Translations under genes and position numbers: made by a program
In this document: piece after piece, positions 7,628-16,615 of the stretch
Position numbering within the stretch: the first letter of the stretch is position 1
Layout of the letters: every line of letters begins with the position of its first letter
Source: Spirochaetota bacterium
GTDB taxonomy: Bacteria > Spirochaetota > Spirochaetia > Treponematales > Treponemataceae
Assembly (NCBI GenBank): GCA_023393015.1
Contig: JAEWMY010000032.1
Coordinates: 1 to 60,559, forward strand
Direction of reading: 5' to 3'
DNA: 60,559 nt
The notes under the pieces: generated by a model
Seen by the model: the letters and a program-made list of their open reading frames with translations, nothing else
What the model was told of the DNA's origin: nothing
Databases searched by the model: none

Positions 7628-8788
7628 ATGCGGGAATCACGGGGAGATTCGTACAGCGCGAACCATGTCATGGCCACGATCGCGACGTGCGCCGCCTGCG
7701 CGGTCATCCTCTGCGGCAGGAGCCTTTGGATACCGGCGTCGCGCGTCGGAAACCTCTCCGTCAGGTCGATAGCCCTCGCCACGACCGAGGCCTTGTCGCA
7801 AACCGCGTCGCGCACGGGTCTCGACTCGTACGTGCCAGTCCTCCGCGACGCCTTCGTGACGGCGGCCGGCCTTTCCGATCACAGCTCCTGGGACATGCGC
7901 TACTTCAACAAGCGCCCCTCGGCGAATCCCCCCGTCGCCCCGTCGCCCGCGGAAATTCCCGCCGAGGTTGCCGACGCCGGGGTTCCGGCGGAAAGAGACG
8001 CCGTCGAAGTCGGCGCGGTGGTCGCCGACGCCGCGCCGGTATCCGCCGGGACGGTCGCGGAAACGAAGGCCGCGCCCGAGAGAAACCGGGCGCTCGAGAA
8101 GGCCCGTATATACTCGCGAGAGCGGCCGCTCGAGGTGTACTTCTTCGGCGACTCCCAGGTGTTCAGCCTCGGTTCGGGCTTCTCCCGGCTTGTCGGGAAG
8201 GACTCGCCGATCTCGGTCGACATCCTCGCCATCCATTCCTCGGGGTTTATCCGCGCCGATTACTACGACTGGCCGTCGAAGCTCGCCGACACCCTCTCGT
8301 CGAAACGATACGGCGCGACCGTCATGATGCTCGGGATGAACGATTACCAGAACTTCTGGGGAGACGACGGGAAGGCCCTGCGCAAACGGACGCCTGAATG
8401 GGAGGCGGCCTACAAGGATCGCTGTCGGCGCATCGTCGATATCGCGCTTTCCGAGGTCCCGCGCGTGTATTGGTTGCGCATGCCGCTCGTCAAAAACCGC
8501 GTGTACGACGAAAGTCTCAAGTACCTCGAAGCGGTGCACGACTCCCTGGCGGCGGAATACAGCCCCGATACCCTCGTCCGCGTTTCCCTGCGTGACTCTG
8601 TTCCCGGCCCCGGTCGCCCGTACGCGGAATCGATGACCCTGGGCGAGGCCGCGACCGTGCGCGTCATGTCCGAAGACGGCTCCCACTACACGGTGGAGGG
8701 CGGCCAACTCGCCACCCGCGCCCTCTTTGACCTTCTCCTGCGCGACTACCTCTTTTCCGAGCTTCCGGTTGCGCAGCTTCCCGAATAG
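7628..8788 (+). CDS. Membrane-anchored SGNH-hydrolase-like protein (DUF459 type)
   Basis: A 386-residue protein with one N-terminal membrane segment (about residues 15-35), an Ala/Glu/Val-rich linker to about residue 155, and an SGNH/GDSL fold. Catalytic motifs visible are FFGDSQVFSLGSGF (block I serine), MLGMNDYQNFW (block III Asn) and the C-terminal DGSHYTVEG with the Asp-x-x-His dyad. The overall look matches DUF459 proteins. With the upstream MBOAT protein it probably forms a periplasmic O-acylation system: MBOAT brings the acyl group out and this protein transfers it. It could instead remove acyl groups. The start has a strong AGGAGG (7617-7622) overlapping the MBOAT stop. Confidence 0.85.
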   Translation: MRESRGDSYSANHVMATIATCAACAVILCGRSLWIPASRVGNLSVRSIALATTEALSQTASRTGLDSYVPVLRDAFVTAAGLSDHSSWDMRYFNKRPSANPPVAPSPAEIPAEVADAGVPAERDAVEVGAVVADAAPVSAGTVAETKAAPERNRALEKARIYSRERPLEVYFFGDSQVFSLGSGFSRLVGKDSPISVDILAIHSSGFIRADYYDWPSKLADTLSSKRYGATVMMLGMNDYQNFWGDDGKALRKRTPEWEAAYKDRCRRIVDIALSEVPRVYWLRMPLVKNRVYDESLKYLEAVHDSLAAEYSPDTLVRVSLRDSVPGPGRPYAESMTLGEAATVRVMSEDGSHYTVEGGQLATRALFDLLLRDYLFSELPVAQLPE

Positions 8789-8798
8789 TTGCTATACT
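8769..8798 (+). promoter_or_regulatory. dapL promoter (extended -10)
   Basis: An extended -10 element, TGC followed by TATACT (8793-8798), lies 22 bases before the dapL start, with a weak TTGCGC (8769-8774) at 18-base spacing. The predicted start leaves room for the AGGAGA ribosome site. Confidence 0.6.
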
Positions 8799-8820
8799 CC
8801 CGCATTATCAGGAGAAACGC

Positions 8821-10050
8821 ATGCTGAACCGCAATCCACGACTCGCCAATCTCGCCTCCGGCTACCTTTTCCCGGAGATCGCGAAGCGCCGCGCCGCGTA
8901 CGCCAAGGCGCATCCGGACGCCTCCATCATCAGCCTGGGAATCGGCAACACGACGGAGCCGCTGACGCCGCACGTCGTGCGCGGCCTCGCCGATTCCGTC
9001 TCGAAGCTCGGAACCAAAGAAGGGTATTCCGGCTACGGCGACGAGACGGGCCTTACCGCCCTCAGGGCGAAGATAGCCTCGGTACTCTACGGCGATCTGG
9101 TGTCGGCAGACGAGGTCTTCGTCTCCGACGGCGCGAAATGCGATATCGGCCGCATCCAGTATCTCTTCGGTCCGGACGTAACCGTCGCGGTACAGGATCC
9201 CGCCTATCCCGTGTACGTCGATGGTTCCGTGATGATCGGCGCCGCGGGCAAGGCGCTCGCCTCCGGCTCCGGTTACGAGGGGATCGTTTACATGCCCTGC
9301 ACGGCCGACAACGGTTTCTTCCCGGACCTTTCCGCGATACCGGCGAACTCGCTCGTGTATTTTTGCTCGCCCAACAACCCGACCGGCGCCGTGGCGACCA
9401 AGGCCGAGCTGAAAGGCCTCGTCGACCGCGCGCGCGCGATCGGATCCGTGGTCGTCTTCGACTCGGCCTATTCCGCCTTCATCCGCGATCCCGAATTGCC
9501 GCGGTCGATTTACGAGATCGAGGGCGCTCGCGAGTGCGCCATAGAAGTCAGCTCTTTCTCGAAGCCGATCGGCTTTACCGGCGTACGCTGCGGCTGGACG
9601 ATCGTTCCCCGCGAACTCAAGTTCGCCGACGGAACCCCCGTCATGGCCGACTGGGCCAGGCTCGTCACGACGATATTCAACGGCGCCTCGAATATCGCGC
9701 AGGCCGGCGCCCTCGCGTCGCTCGACGCCGAAGGCCTCGCCGAGACGCGCGAGTTGACCGACTACTACCTGCGGAACGCCGGCGTGATCCGCGAGACCCT
9801 TTCGGGCCCGAATTTCCGCGCGGCGGGCGTCGAGCCGTTCGGCGGCGACAACGCCCCGTACGTGTGGGCCCGCTTTCCCGGCAGGAAGAGTTGGGAGATG
9901 TTCGACAGGATTCTCGACGAATGCCGCGTCGTGACGACGCCGGGCGCGGGCTTCGGCCCCGCGGGGGAATCCTTCCTCCGCTTCAGCTCGTTCGGCCATC
10001 ACGAACAGGTCGTCGAGGCTTGCTCGAGGCTTTCGAAGTTGACGTTCTGA
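8821..10050 (+). CDS. dapL: LL-diaminopimelate aminotransferase
   Basis: DapL converts tetrahydrodipicolinate directly to LL-2,6-diaminopimelate with glutamate as amino donor, bypassing the succinylase/acetylase steps of lysine and peptidoglycan precursor synthesis. The 409-residue product starts with the diagnostic N-terminus (LNRNPRLANLASGYLFPEI), followed by LGIGNTTEPLTP and GYSGYGDETGL. The PLP lysine is in SSFSKPIGFTGVRCGW and the arginine/FSSFGH block is near the end. This is much closer to DapL than to a general aspartate aminotransferase. It complements lysC and dapB at the far end of the window. It has an AGGAGA ribosome site and ends before a strong terminator, so it is probably monocistronic. 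Confidence 0.94.
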   Translation: MLNRNPRLANLASGYLFPEIAKRRAAYAKAHPDASIISLGIGNTTEPLTPHVVRGLADSVSKLGTKEGYSGYGDETGLTALRAKIASVLYGDLVSADEVFVSDGAKCDIGRIQYLFGPDVTVAVQDPAYPVYVDGSVMIGAAGKALASGSGYEGIVYMPCTADNGFFPDLSAIPANSLVYFCSPNNPTGAVATKAELKGLVDRARAIGSVVVFDSAYSAFIRDPELPRSIYEIEGARECAIEVSSFSKPIGFTGVRCGWTIVPRELKFADGTPVMADWARLVTTIFNGASNIAQAGALASLDAEGLAETRELTDYYLRNAGVIRETLSGPNFRAAGVEPFGGDNAPYVWARFPGRKSWEMFDRILDECRVVTTPGAGFGPAGESFLRFSSFGHHEQVVEACSRLSKLTF

Positions 10051-10070
10051 TAACGATCGTGCAATGGAGC

Positions 10071-10098
10071 GGGCGTCCCTGAAGGGACGCCCTTTTTT
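10071..10098 (+). terminator. Intrinsic terminator after dapL
   Basis: A 9-bp GC-rich stem (GGGCGTCCC / GGGACGCCC), TGAA loop and six T residues, 21 bases after the dapL stop. It separates dapL from the convergent outer-membrane protein genes. Confidence 0.92.
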
Positions 10099-10128
10099 GT
10101 CGACGCCCGCGCGAGCGCCGACGTTCGC

Positions 10129-11007
10129 CTACTTGATTCCGGCGAGTGGCTTCGTGGCGAACCGGACGCCGAACTTCACGTCAAAAAGGAAGGAATCGAC
10201 GTCGGCCGCCGAGTCGTCGATGGCGAAGGTATAAAGGGACCCGTTCCCCGACAGGAAGAACGACAGGTCGTCCTTGGGCGCCCAGGTAAGGCCGCAGCCG
10301 AGCACGAGGTTGCCGTACGAACGGTCGTTCAGGGGAACGAGCGAGTCTCGGTACTCGACGATCCGATAGATGAAGTCGAGCGATATCCTGAACGGGGATC
10401 CCTTCATGAAGGCCTCGGTATACAGACCGTAGTCGGTGGTGCTCCGTAGGGCCGAGGCGCCGCCAGCCAGGGTCTCGACGTCGGTTCGCTGGCTCGCCTT
10501 GAGCGTGCACAGGACGTTCGGCAGGTAGAAGCCGGCGGATATCTCCCCCCGTTGGAGGTACGCCTGGCCCTCGTTGTTCGCCGCCGGAGGAAAGGCGAAT
10601 TCCGAATCGACCGTCGCGACCACGACGCCGGGAAGGATTACCTTGAAGCCGATCCCGAGACCGGGTTGCAGAAGATTCGATATCGCGTCGTCAGACGAGG
10701 AATTGAGCACTCCGAAAGAGGGCCCCGCCGATATTACGAGAAACGAGGTGTGGTAGGACGCGCGGGCCGAAAGCAGGTTCCCGTTGACCGGATCCCGGTC
10801 GAACGATATGGTCGCTTCCAGGTTGTCCTTCAGCCGATCGGTTACCGAGAAGCCGAAGCCGATCCCCGGCTCGAAGGGCTCGAACGATCCGCCGTCGTCA
10901 AGCCCGAAGGTACTGACCGAGGTAGAGAGCTCTATGTCCGCCGCCCGGAGAAATGCCGCGCACAGTCCGATAAGCGCGACGCACGCCGCCCGTTTCTTTT
11001 TATCCAT
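10129..11007 (-). CDS. Predicted outer-membrane beta-barrel protein
   Basis: A 292-residue exported protein with no recognised family name. It begins with a basic N-terminus and hydrophobic signal peptide (residues 1-22, ending around LRAAD). The rest is rich in alternating hydrophobic/polar strands with aromatic ends and glycine turns, such as GIGFGFSVTD, GLGIGFKVIL and LVLGCGLTWAPKDDLSFFLSG, typical of spirochaetal outer-membrane barrels. It lacks a lipobox. Its start overlaps the stop of the upstream gene by one base, so the two are translationally coupled and probably related in function. It ends convergently with dapL. No transport or adhesion role can be assigned. Confidence 0.7.
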   Translation of the reverse strand: MDKKKRAACVALIGLCAAFLRAADIELSTSVSTFGLDDGGSFEPFEPGIGFGFSVTDRLKDNLEATISFDRDPVNGNLLSARASYHTSFLVISAGPSFGVLNSSSDDAISNLLQPGLGIGFKVILPGVVVATVDSEFAFPPAANNEGQAYLQRGEISAGFYLPNVLCTLKASQRTDVETLAGGASALRSTTDYGLYTEAFMKGSPFRISLDFIYRIVEYRDSLVPLNDRSYGNLVLGCGLTWAPKDDLSFFLSGNGSLYTFAIDDSAADVDSFLFDVKFGVRFATKPLAGIK

Positions 11008-12149
11008 CAGAATACCGCCTTGAGCAGAAACCGTAATTCGCCGGCCTTCGACGGGTCGTCAATTTGCAGGGGATTGAGAACCGCCGTCAACGCCACTTCA
11101 TAATCGGAAACGAGGAAACTCACGAACGGGCTGACCGAAAAGGAGAAGGGCGTGACCGTCGAGGGATCCTCGGGATTTACGCACCCGAGCAGGCTGATTC
11201 CCGTCCTTACGCCGTTTTCCCGCAAACGACCGTACGCGACGAGGAGGTTGAGACCGAGATACGTTTCCTCGGCCTCGGCGAGGTTTTCGTCGTCGCTCGC
11301 GAGCGGGTAAACCGGCGACGAAAAGAAGGAGATGACGAGGTCCGTCATGCCGAGGTGGAGTCGGGGTTCGAACAGGAGATAGAGGTTCCGCTCGAGGTCC
11401 CCGAGATTCGCCTTGACGCCCTTGAAGCCGGCGCCCGCGTAGAGTTCGTGGCCGCCCTCGGAGCGGAACAGCGCGGTAGCCCCGGCCCGGAAGGCGACGT
11501 CGTAGGTTCCCGGTTTCACGTAGGCGCCCGAAAAGGCGTTGACCGACGCGGTGCGCCCGTCGGCGACCAGGCGGGCGTCGACGGTAAAGGCCGCGTTTTC
11601 TCCGGATCGCTCGTTCCAGTACGAATAACCCGCGAACGCGAACGACCGGGAACCGGGAATGACCGTTATCGCGAAACCGGTGCCGTCGATTTCGGTGCCG
11701 GGGGCGAACGCGGTCCCCGCGGGCATTCCGTGGAATTCGGGATCGTCGACGCGTACCTTCAGCGCCTCCCTGAGAAACGTCCCGGAAGAGGGGTTGTCGA
11801 GATATCCCGTAAAGAGCGTCAGCGATACGTCGCTTTCGTTGACGGAGGGGAAGACTATCTCCGCCCCGTCGAACAGCAGAAACCCGGGATCGGTGTCGCC
11901 CCCGAGGCGCCAAAAGAAGGACTCGGTGTCGGGTACGAGCGCGAGCGCCCGGCCGCGTATCCTGACCCAGTCGGTCGGGATGAACCAGAGAGAAAGGCCG
12001 GCGACGGTTTCGAAGACGACGCTCGAGTCACCGTCCGCGACCGATCCGCGCGATTCCAGCGAGAACTCCGAAAGAGCCACCGTTTGGGCCCCGGCGACGG
12101 GCGCGATGAAGAGAAAAACTGCCAGTGTCGCAACCGATCGGACGTTCAT
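11007..12149 (-). CDS. Predicted outer-membrane beta-barrel protein
   Basis: A 380-residue exported protein, first gene of a two-gene reverse-strand operon. It has a signal peptide (residues 1-22, cleavage likely after VAGAQ) and a body of amphipathic strands with periodic aromatic residues. Strand-like stretches such as RSFAFAGYSYWNE, AYVKPGTYDVAFRAGATALF and EPRLHLGMTDLVISFF suggest a beta-barrel. No named family is recognised. The promoter read on this strand has an extended -10 (TGG then TATATA) and a GGGGAG ribosome site 5 bases before the ATG. It diverges from cheA, so the intergenic region serves both. A periplasmic beta-rich protein is the main alternative. Confidence 0.7.
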   Translation of the reverse strand: MNVRSVATLAVFLFIAPVAGAQTVALSEFSLESRGSVADGDSSVVFETVAGLSLWFIPTDWVRIRGRALALVPDTESFFWRLGGDTDPGFLLFDGAEIVFPSVNESDVSLTLFTGYLDNPSSGTFLREALKVRVDDPEFHGMPAGTAFAPGTEIDGTGFAITVIPGSRSFAFAGYSYWNERSGENAAFTVDARLVADGRTASVNAFSGAYVKPGTYDVAFRAGATALFRSEGGHELYAGAGFKGVKANLGDLERNLYLLFEPRLHLGMTDLVISFFSSPVYPLASDDENLAEAEETYLGLNLLVAYGRLRENGVRTGISLLGCVNPEDPSTVTPFSFSVSPFVSFLVSDYEVALTAVLNPLQIDDPSKAGELRFLLKAVF

Positions 12150-12165
12150 GGATACTCCCCGTCCC

Positions 12166-12173
12166 AGTATATA
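12166..12173 (-). promoter_or_regulatory. -10 region for the outer-membrane protein operon
   Basis: Read on the minus strand, TATATACT preceded by TGG forms an extended -10 element 16 bases before the ATG at 12149, with GGGGAG between them. No clear -35 is seen. Confidence 0.55.
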
Positions 12174-12231
12174 CCATTCCGCGGAGCCTAGCCATAACTA
12201 ACTTCCGAAAAGGTTTTGACCGGGAATAATC

Positions 12232-12259
12232 TTGACTAATCGGTAAAAGCGTATAAACT
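12232..12259 (+). promoter_or_regulatory. Candidate cheA promoter
   Basis: TTGACT (12232-12237), a 16-base spacer and TAAACT (12254-12259) lie 8 bases before the cheA ATG. This predicts a transcript beginning at or very near the start codon. A TATAAA (12252-12257) overlaps it at less favourable spacing. No flagellar sigma-28 type consensus is evident. Confidence 0.45.
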
Positions 12260-12267
12260 TGAAGGAT

Positions 12268-14742
12268 ATGAGCGATTATCTCGATATCAACAACGAAGAG
12301 CTCCTGAAGGATTTTTTCAGCGAGGCTGAGCAACAGGTTCTTACGCTGGAAAGCAATATCCTGGTTATTGAGAATGATCCCGCGAACCACGAGGCGATAG
12401 ACGAGATATTCCGCGCCGCCCACACGCTCAAGGGCGGTTCGGCCACCGTGGAGATGCACGAGCTGGCCGAGTTCACGCACGTCGTCGAGGACCTTCTCGA
12501 CGAGATACGGTCCGGCTCCGTCGCGGTCAGCGAGACCGTGGTCGACGTTCTGCTCAGGTCCCTCGACGTGATCAAGGCCATGCTCGAGGCCCGCTCCTCG
12601 GGCTCGGTGTACGCGGACGACGTGGGATCCCTCGCGGGCGAGTTGACGGCCCTTATTCCCGCGCGCGCGGCCAAGCAAAAGACGGGCGCCAGGAAAAAGG
12701 CTTCCCCGGAGTCGGCGCCCGCGCGAAGCGCCCAGAAAGCCCCGGCGCCGCGCTCCGTCCCTTCTTCGGTGGACCCGGCGACCTTCCTTTCGGAATACGA
12801 GCTTCTCGAACTCAAGGAATCGATCCCCCCCGGTCAGTCGGTGTTCACCGTACGGGTCACCTTCGACGAGGCCAATCCGATGAATACCGTCGGCGGCATC
12901 CAGGTGTTCGCCTCGCTCAAGCAGGCGGGTCAGGTACTCAAGACCGTACCCGACTTCGACGCCCTCTACGAGGATCTCTTTCACGAGCACGTCATTTATT
13001 TCGTCGCCTCCGACCTTGACGTAGACTCCCTGGCAAGGTCCGCGACGGTGTCGGACGTAACGCTCGCCGTCGAGGTAACCCCCTTCGTGTCCGCGAAACC
13101 GGCCGCGCCGTCCGCCAGGGCTTCCGCCGCGTCCGAAGCCGCCTCGTCCGCTTCGCCCGCGCGCGCCGACACGATCCCCGCGTCCTCGCGTGCAGCCCCG
13201 TTCGACCGGACGGCGTCGGCGGAAAGCGCCCGGACGCGGAACGCGACCGACGAAGGCGACGAGGTCGCCGGCGAGGATGGCGCCGACGAACGGGAGTCGG
13301 ACGCGAAATCGGACGTCGCCAGGCGCGCCGCATCGCCGGCGCAGACGCATTCGTCCGGCTCGGTACTCCGGGTGGACTCGCGCCGCATAGACTATCTCCT
13401 GAATCTCGTCAGCGAAACGGTCATTACCAAGGCCTCGTTCAATCAGAGCGCCCTCCATTTCGCGGAACTCCTTTCCGAATTCCAGCAAACCGAGGCGCAG
13501 TGGAAGGAACGCCTCAAGAAGCTTCTCGACAACGTGCCCGAGTACCTCGAGCGCATTCAGGAGGGGCAGAGCGTCAAGGACCTCAAGCGCGAGCTGAACG
13601 CGGAGTACGCCGACCTTTTCGGCCTGTTCGACGCCTACGAGGCCTCGATGAAAGGCACGGTGACCAAGTTCCGTTCCGCAGCCCAGAACCTCGGACGCAT
13701 CACCGGCGAGTTGCAGGAAGGGGTCATGAAGATACGCATGGTCCCGATCAGCCAGATTTTCAGCCGTTTCCCGCGGCTCGTGCGCGACCTGTCACACGAC
13801 CTCGACAAGAGGGTCAGGCTCGTCATCGAGGGAGAGGATACCGAACTGGACAAGTCGGTCGTAGAGGATCTCCTCGACCCGATCATGCACTGCGTGCGGA
13901 ACGCCATCGATCACGGCGTCGAACGGCCCGCCGAGCGCGCGGCCCTCGGAAAGGCCGAGGAGGGCATGATACTCCTCAAGGCGAGCAACGAGGGAAACAT
14001 GATCGTCATCGAGATCGCGGACGACGGCCACGGTATCGACGTCGAGTCGGTCAAGAAAAAGGCCGTCTCGCGCGGGATCATCCACCCCGGAAAGAACCTC
14101 ACCGACGTCGAGGCGTTCCAGCTCATCTTCGAGCCGGGCTTCTCGACGGCGGAGAAGATCACGAACATCTCCGGGCGCGGCGTCGGCCTCGACGTCGTCA
14201 GGACACACATTGAAAAGCTCAACGGAACGGTAACGATATCGTCGCAGAAGAACGTCGGGTCGCGCTTCACGATCCGCCTTCCGCTCACCCTCGCCATCAT
14301 CCAGGGGCTACTCGTGCGCGTCGGGCGTGAGGTATACTCCATCCCGATTACCTCGGTTATCGAAAGCCATCGCGTACAGCCGAGCGACATCAGCCGCATC
14401 GACAACTACGAAGTCTTCAACGTCCGCAACGAGGTCATCAGCCTGCTTCGCCTGAACCGGCTCTTCGGCATCAAGACGCAGGAGACCTCCGAATACAGCT
14501 ACATAGTCATCGTCGGAACCGCGGAAAAGAAAATCGGCCTCATGGTCGACAGCCTCATCGGCGAGGAAGACGTGGTCATCAAGCCGCTTCGGGACCAGTT
14601 CACGAATTCCCCGGGTATCGCCGGCGCGTCCATCCTGGGAGACGGTTCCGTCTCGCTGATTATCGACGTGAGCCAGCTTCTCGATCTCGGGCTCAAGCAG
14701 GAAATCGAGGCCCGCGAGAGGCGCGAGGCTTCCGTATGGTGA
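12268..14742 (+). CDS. cheA: Chemotaxis histidine kinase CheA
   Basis: CheA autophosphorylates in response to receptor arrays and passes phosphate to CheY, controlling rotation of the periplasmic flagella. Domains in the 824-residue product: HPt with the phospho-histidine H52 in AAHTLKGGSATVEM; a P2-like segment and long Ala/Ser-rich linkers (about 135-370); a dimerisation/HATPase core with the N-box (NAIDHGVERPAERAALGK), G1 (DDGHGID) and G2 (GRGVGLDVV) boxes; and a C-terminal CheW-like domain. The TTG at 12259 would add three residues; ATG at 12268 begins the conserved MSDYLD. GAAGGA ends one base before that ATG, too close for a normal ribosome site. It is first in cheA-cheW-cheX-cheY and overlaps the next frame. 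Confidence 0.95.
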   Translation: MSDYLDINNEELLKDFFSEAEQQVLTLESNILVIENDPANHEAIDEIFRAAHTLKGGSATVEMHELAEFTHVVEDLLDEIRSGSVAVSETVVDVLLRSLDVIKAMLEARSSGSVYADDVGSLAGELTALIPARAAKQKTGARKKASPESAPARSAQKAPAPRSVPSSVDPATFLSEYELLELKESIPPGQSVFTVRVTFDEANPMNTVGGIQVFASLKQAGQVLKTVPDFDALYEDLFHEHVIYFVASDLDVDSLARSATVSDVTLAVEVTPFVSAKPAAPSARASAASEAASSASPARADTIPASSRAAPFDRTASAESARTRNATDEGDEVAGEDGADERESDAKSDVARRAASPAQTHSSGSVLRVDSRRIDYLLNLVSETVITKASFNQSALHFAELLSEFQQTEAQWKERLKKLLDNVPEYLERIQEGQSVKDLKRELNAEYADLFGLFDAYEASMKGTVTKFRSAAQNLGRITGELQEGVMKIRMVPISQIFSRFPRLVRDLSHDLDKRVRLVIEGEDTELDKSVVEDLLDPIMHCVRNAIDHGVERPAERAALGKAEEGMILLKASNEGNMIVIEIADDGHGIDVESVKKKAVSRGIIHPGKNLTDVEAFQLIFEPGFSTAEKITNISGRGVGLDVVRTHIEKLNGTVTISSQKNVGSRFTIRLPLTLAIIQGLLVRVGREVYSIPITSVIESHRVQPSDISRIDNYEVFNVRNEVISLLRLNRLFGIKTQETSEYSYIVIVGTAEKKIGLMVDSLIGEEDVVIKPLRDQFTNSPGIAGASILGDGSVSLIIDVSQLLDLGLKQEIEARERREASVW

Positions 14743-14753
14743 GGGAAACGGGC

Positions 14754-16100
14754 ATGAGCGACATTGAGGTACGGCAACGCGAATCCGAGGCTACGGAAGA
14801 CAGGCGCGACGAGGAACGGGCCGAGAAGGCCGTCGTCATAGATTTCAAGATGGTCACTTTCTCCCTCGCGGGAAAGGACTACGCGATAGACATCATGCGC
14901 GTCAAGGAGATCGCGAAGGCGGGCAGGTTTACCTACGTGCCCAACACCTCGCCGTTCGTCATCGGCGTGTACAACCTACGAGGCGACATCATTCCGATCA
15001 TCGACCTCAGGGTGTTTTTCAATATCCCGACGAAAGCGCGCGAGGACGACGCGATCGAGAACATGATCATCATCCACGTCGAGGAACAAACCTTCGGAAT
15101 CGTGGTAGACGCTATCGACAAGGTCGTGGGAATATCGAAGGAAACGATTCAGCCTCCCCATCCGATATTCGGCGACATCAACATCAAGTACATCCACGGC
15201 GTCGTCGAGAACCGGGGCCGCCTCTATATCATCCTCGACGTCACGAGGATTTTCGGCTCGCGCGCGCGCGAGGAAGAGGAGAAGGCGAGGGAGGCACTTT
15301 CGGGCTCTCTCGCTCCGTCCCCGGCGAAGGAAGCGTCCGCCGGGAAAAAGCAGTCCAGGGACGAACTGGACATCTCGTTCATACAAAGCACTCTCGGGTC
15401 CCTCGGAAAGTTCTACGTAACGGCGGTCAACGAGAAATGGGTCCGCGACCGTTTCTCCTCGTGGCGCGACCAACGGCCGGCCGACTCCGTCCAGCTCGCC
15501 TCGGAGGACGACGCGCGTCAGTATCTCTCGACGTTCCCGTCGCCCTTTACCGGAGCGATGTGGGACTCGGGCTATATGGACGCGGTGGCCGCGGCGCTGC
15601 CCGAGAATCAGGCCAAGCAGATTACCGTCTGGAACGTCGGGTGCGGTAAGGGCTACGAGTCGTATAGCCTCGCCGTCGTTCTCCGCGAGCGCTATCCGAA
15701 CGCCAGGATACGGATATACGCGAACGATTCCGACCTGCTCGCCATATCGAACGCCCCGATGCTCGCCGTGCGCGACGAGGACGTGTCCCCGCGGCTGAAA
15801 CCGCACCTCGTACAGGGCGTAAGCGGCGGATGGACCTTCAACCAGTCGATCAAGGACATGATAATGTTCGAGTACCACGACTGCAACAACCAGAACGCGG
15901 TTCCGAACATGGACCTGATTCTGGCGAGGGACGTCCTGTCCTACCTGAATCCGAGGCAGCAAACCGCGCTCATCGCGGAGTTTTCCGAAAAACTCAAGGA
16001 TAACGGCCTCATACTGCTCGGGAAAAACGAGGCCATGCCGCAAAAGAGCGGCTGGCTCAGGCACGTGCAGGGCGACATCGTCGCCTTCAGCAAGGAATAA
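14754..16100 (+). CDS. cheW: CheW coupling protein fused to a CheR-like domain
   Basis: A 448-residue two-domain protein. Residues about 25-170 are a CheW adaptor (VTFSLAGKDYAIDIMRVKEI; NLRGDIIPIIDLRVFF; IDKVVGISKETIQPP), which links CheA to receptors. A charged linker is followed by a C-terminal half resembling the CheR methyltransferase: WNVGCGKGYESYSLA is the SAM-binding glycine motif, followed by ANDSDLLAI and DLILARDVLSYLNP. The CheR fold looks intact in the SAM site, but the N-terminal CheR subdomain is replaced or divergent, so methyltransferase activity is uncertain. Such CheW-CheR-like fusions are characteristic of the spirochaetal F2 chemotaxis class. ATG 14736 is also possible; 14754 has GAGGGA at a good distance. 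Confidence 0.9.
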   Translation: MSDIEVRQRESEATEDRRDEERAEKAVVIDFKMVTFSLAGKDYAIDIMRVKEIAKAGRFTYVPNTSPFVIGVYNLRGDIIPIIDLRVFFNIPTKAREDDAIENMIIIHVEEQTFGIVVDAIDKVVGISKETIQPPHPIFGDINIKYIHGVVENRGRLYIILDVTRIFGSRAREEEEKAREALSGSLAPSPAKEASAGKKQSRDELDISFIQSTLGSLGKFYVTAVNEKWVRDRFSSWRDQRPADSVQLASEDDARQYLSTFPSPFTGAMWDSGYMDAVAAALPENQAKQITVWNVGCGKGYESYSLAVVLRERYPNARIRIYANDSDLLAISNAPMLAVRDEDVSPRLKPHLVQGVSGGWTFNQSIKDMIMFEYHDCNNQNAVPNMDLILARDVLSYLNPRQQTALIAEFSEKLKDNGLILLGKNEAMPQKSGWLRHVQGDIVAFSKE

Positions 16101-16132
16101 TCGCTAACGCGAACGAATATAAGGAGAGGCCG

Positions 16133-16597
16133 ATGCGTGTAGAGTACATCAATCCGTTTGTTGAGGCAGCGTACAATATCCTTACCGAGGTTTTGGGCGG
16201 GGAGGTTCGCCGGGGCGAGCTGTATTTGAAGTCCACGTCGATGCCGGTAATGGGCGTCGCGGCCCTCGTGGGACTCGCGGGCGACGTGGAAGGACGGGTC
16301 ATCTTCGACATGAATATGGAAACCGCCATGAAGATCGCGTCGAAAATGAACAACGAGGACATGAAGGCCTTTGACGACCTCGCGAAGGCGACCATCACAG
16401 AACTCGCGAACCTGATTACCGCGCAGGCGGTTACCAAGCTTCACGACCTGGGCTTCCGGTTCGACCTGACCCCTCCGGCGCTGTTTACCGGCGAGAACAT
16501 GGAGATATCCGACCACGATGTCGAGGCTCTTATCGTTCCCATGGATACCGTCCAGGGGAAGGTAGAAGTTAACGTTGCGATTCGCGACCGCATGTAA
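16133..16597 (+). CDS. cheX: CheY-P phosphatase CheX
   Basis: CheX removes phosphate from CheY-P and is the usual spirochaetal substitute for CheZ. The 154-residue product is full length. The catalytic ExxN pair is visible in ITELANLITA (E90, N93), on the helix expected for CheC/CheX/FliY phosphatases, and the protein has the single phosphatase site of CheX rather than the two of CheC. An AAGGAGAGG ribosome site precedes the ATG. It sits between cheW-cheR and cheY, the standard spirochaete order. Confidence 0.93.
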   Translation: MRVEYINPFVEAAYNILTEVLGGEVRRGELYLKSTSMPVMGVAALVGLAGDVEGRVIFDMNMETAMKIASKMNNEDMKAFDDLAKATITELANLITAQAVTKLHDLGFRFDLTPPALFTGENMEISDHDVEALIVPMDTVQGKVEVNVAIRDRM

Positions 16598-16615
16598 TAT
16601 ACTAGGAGAACACGT

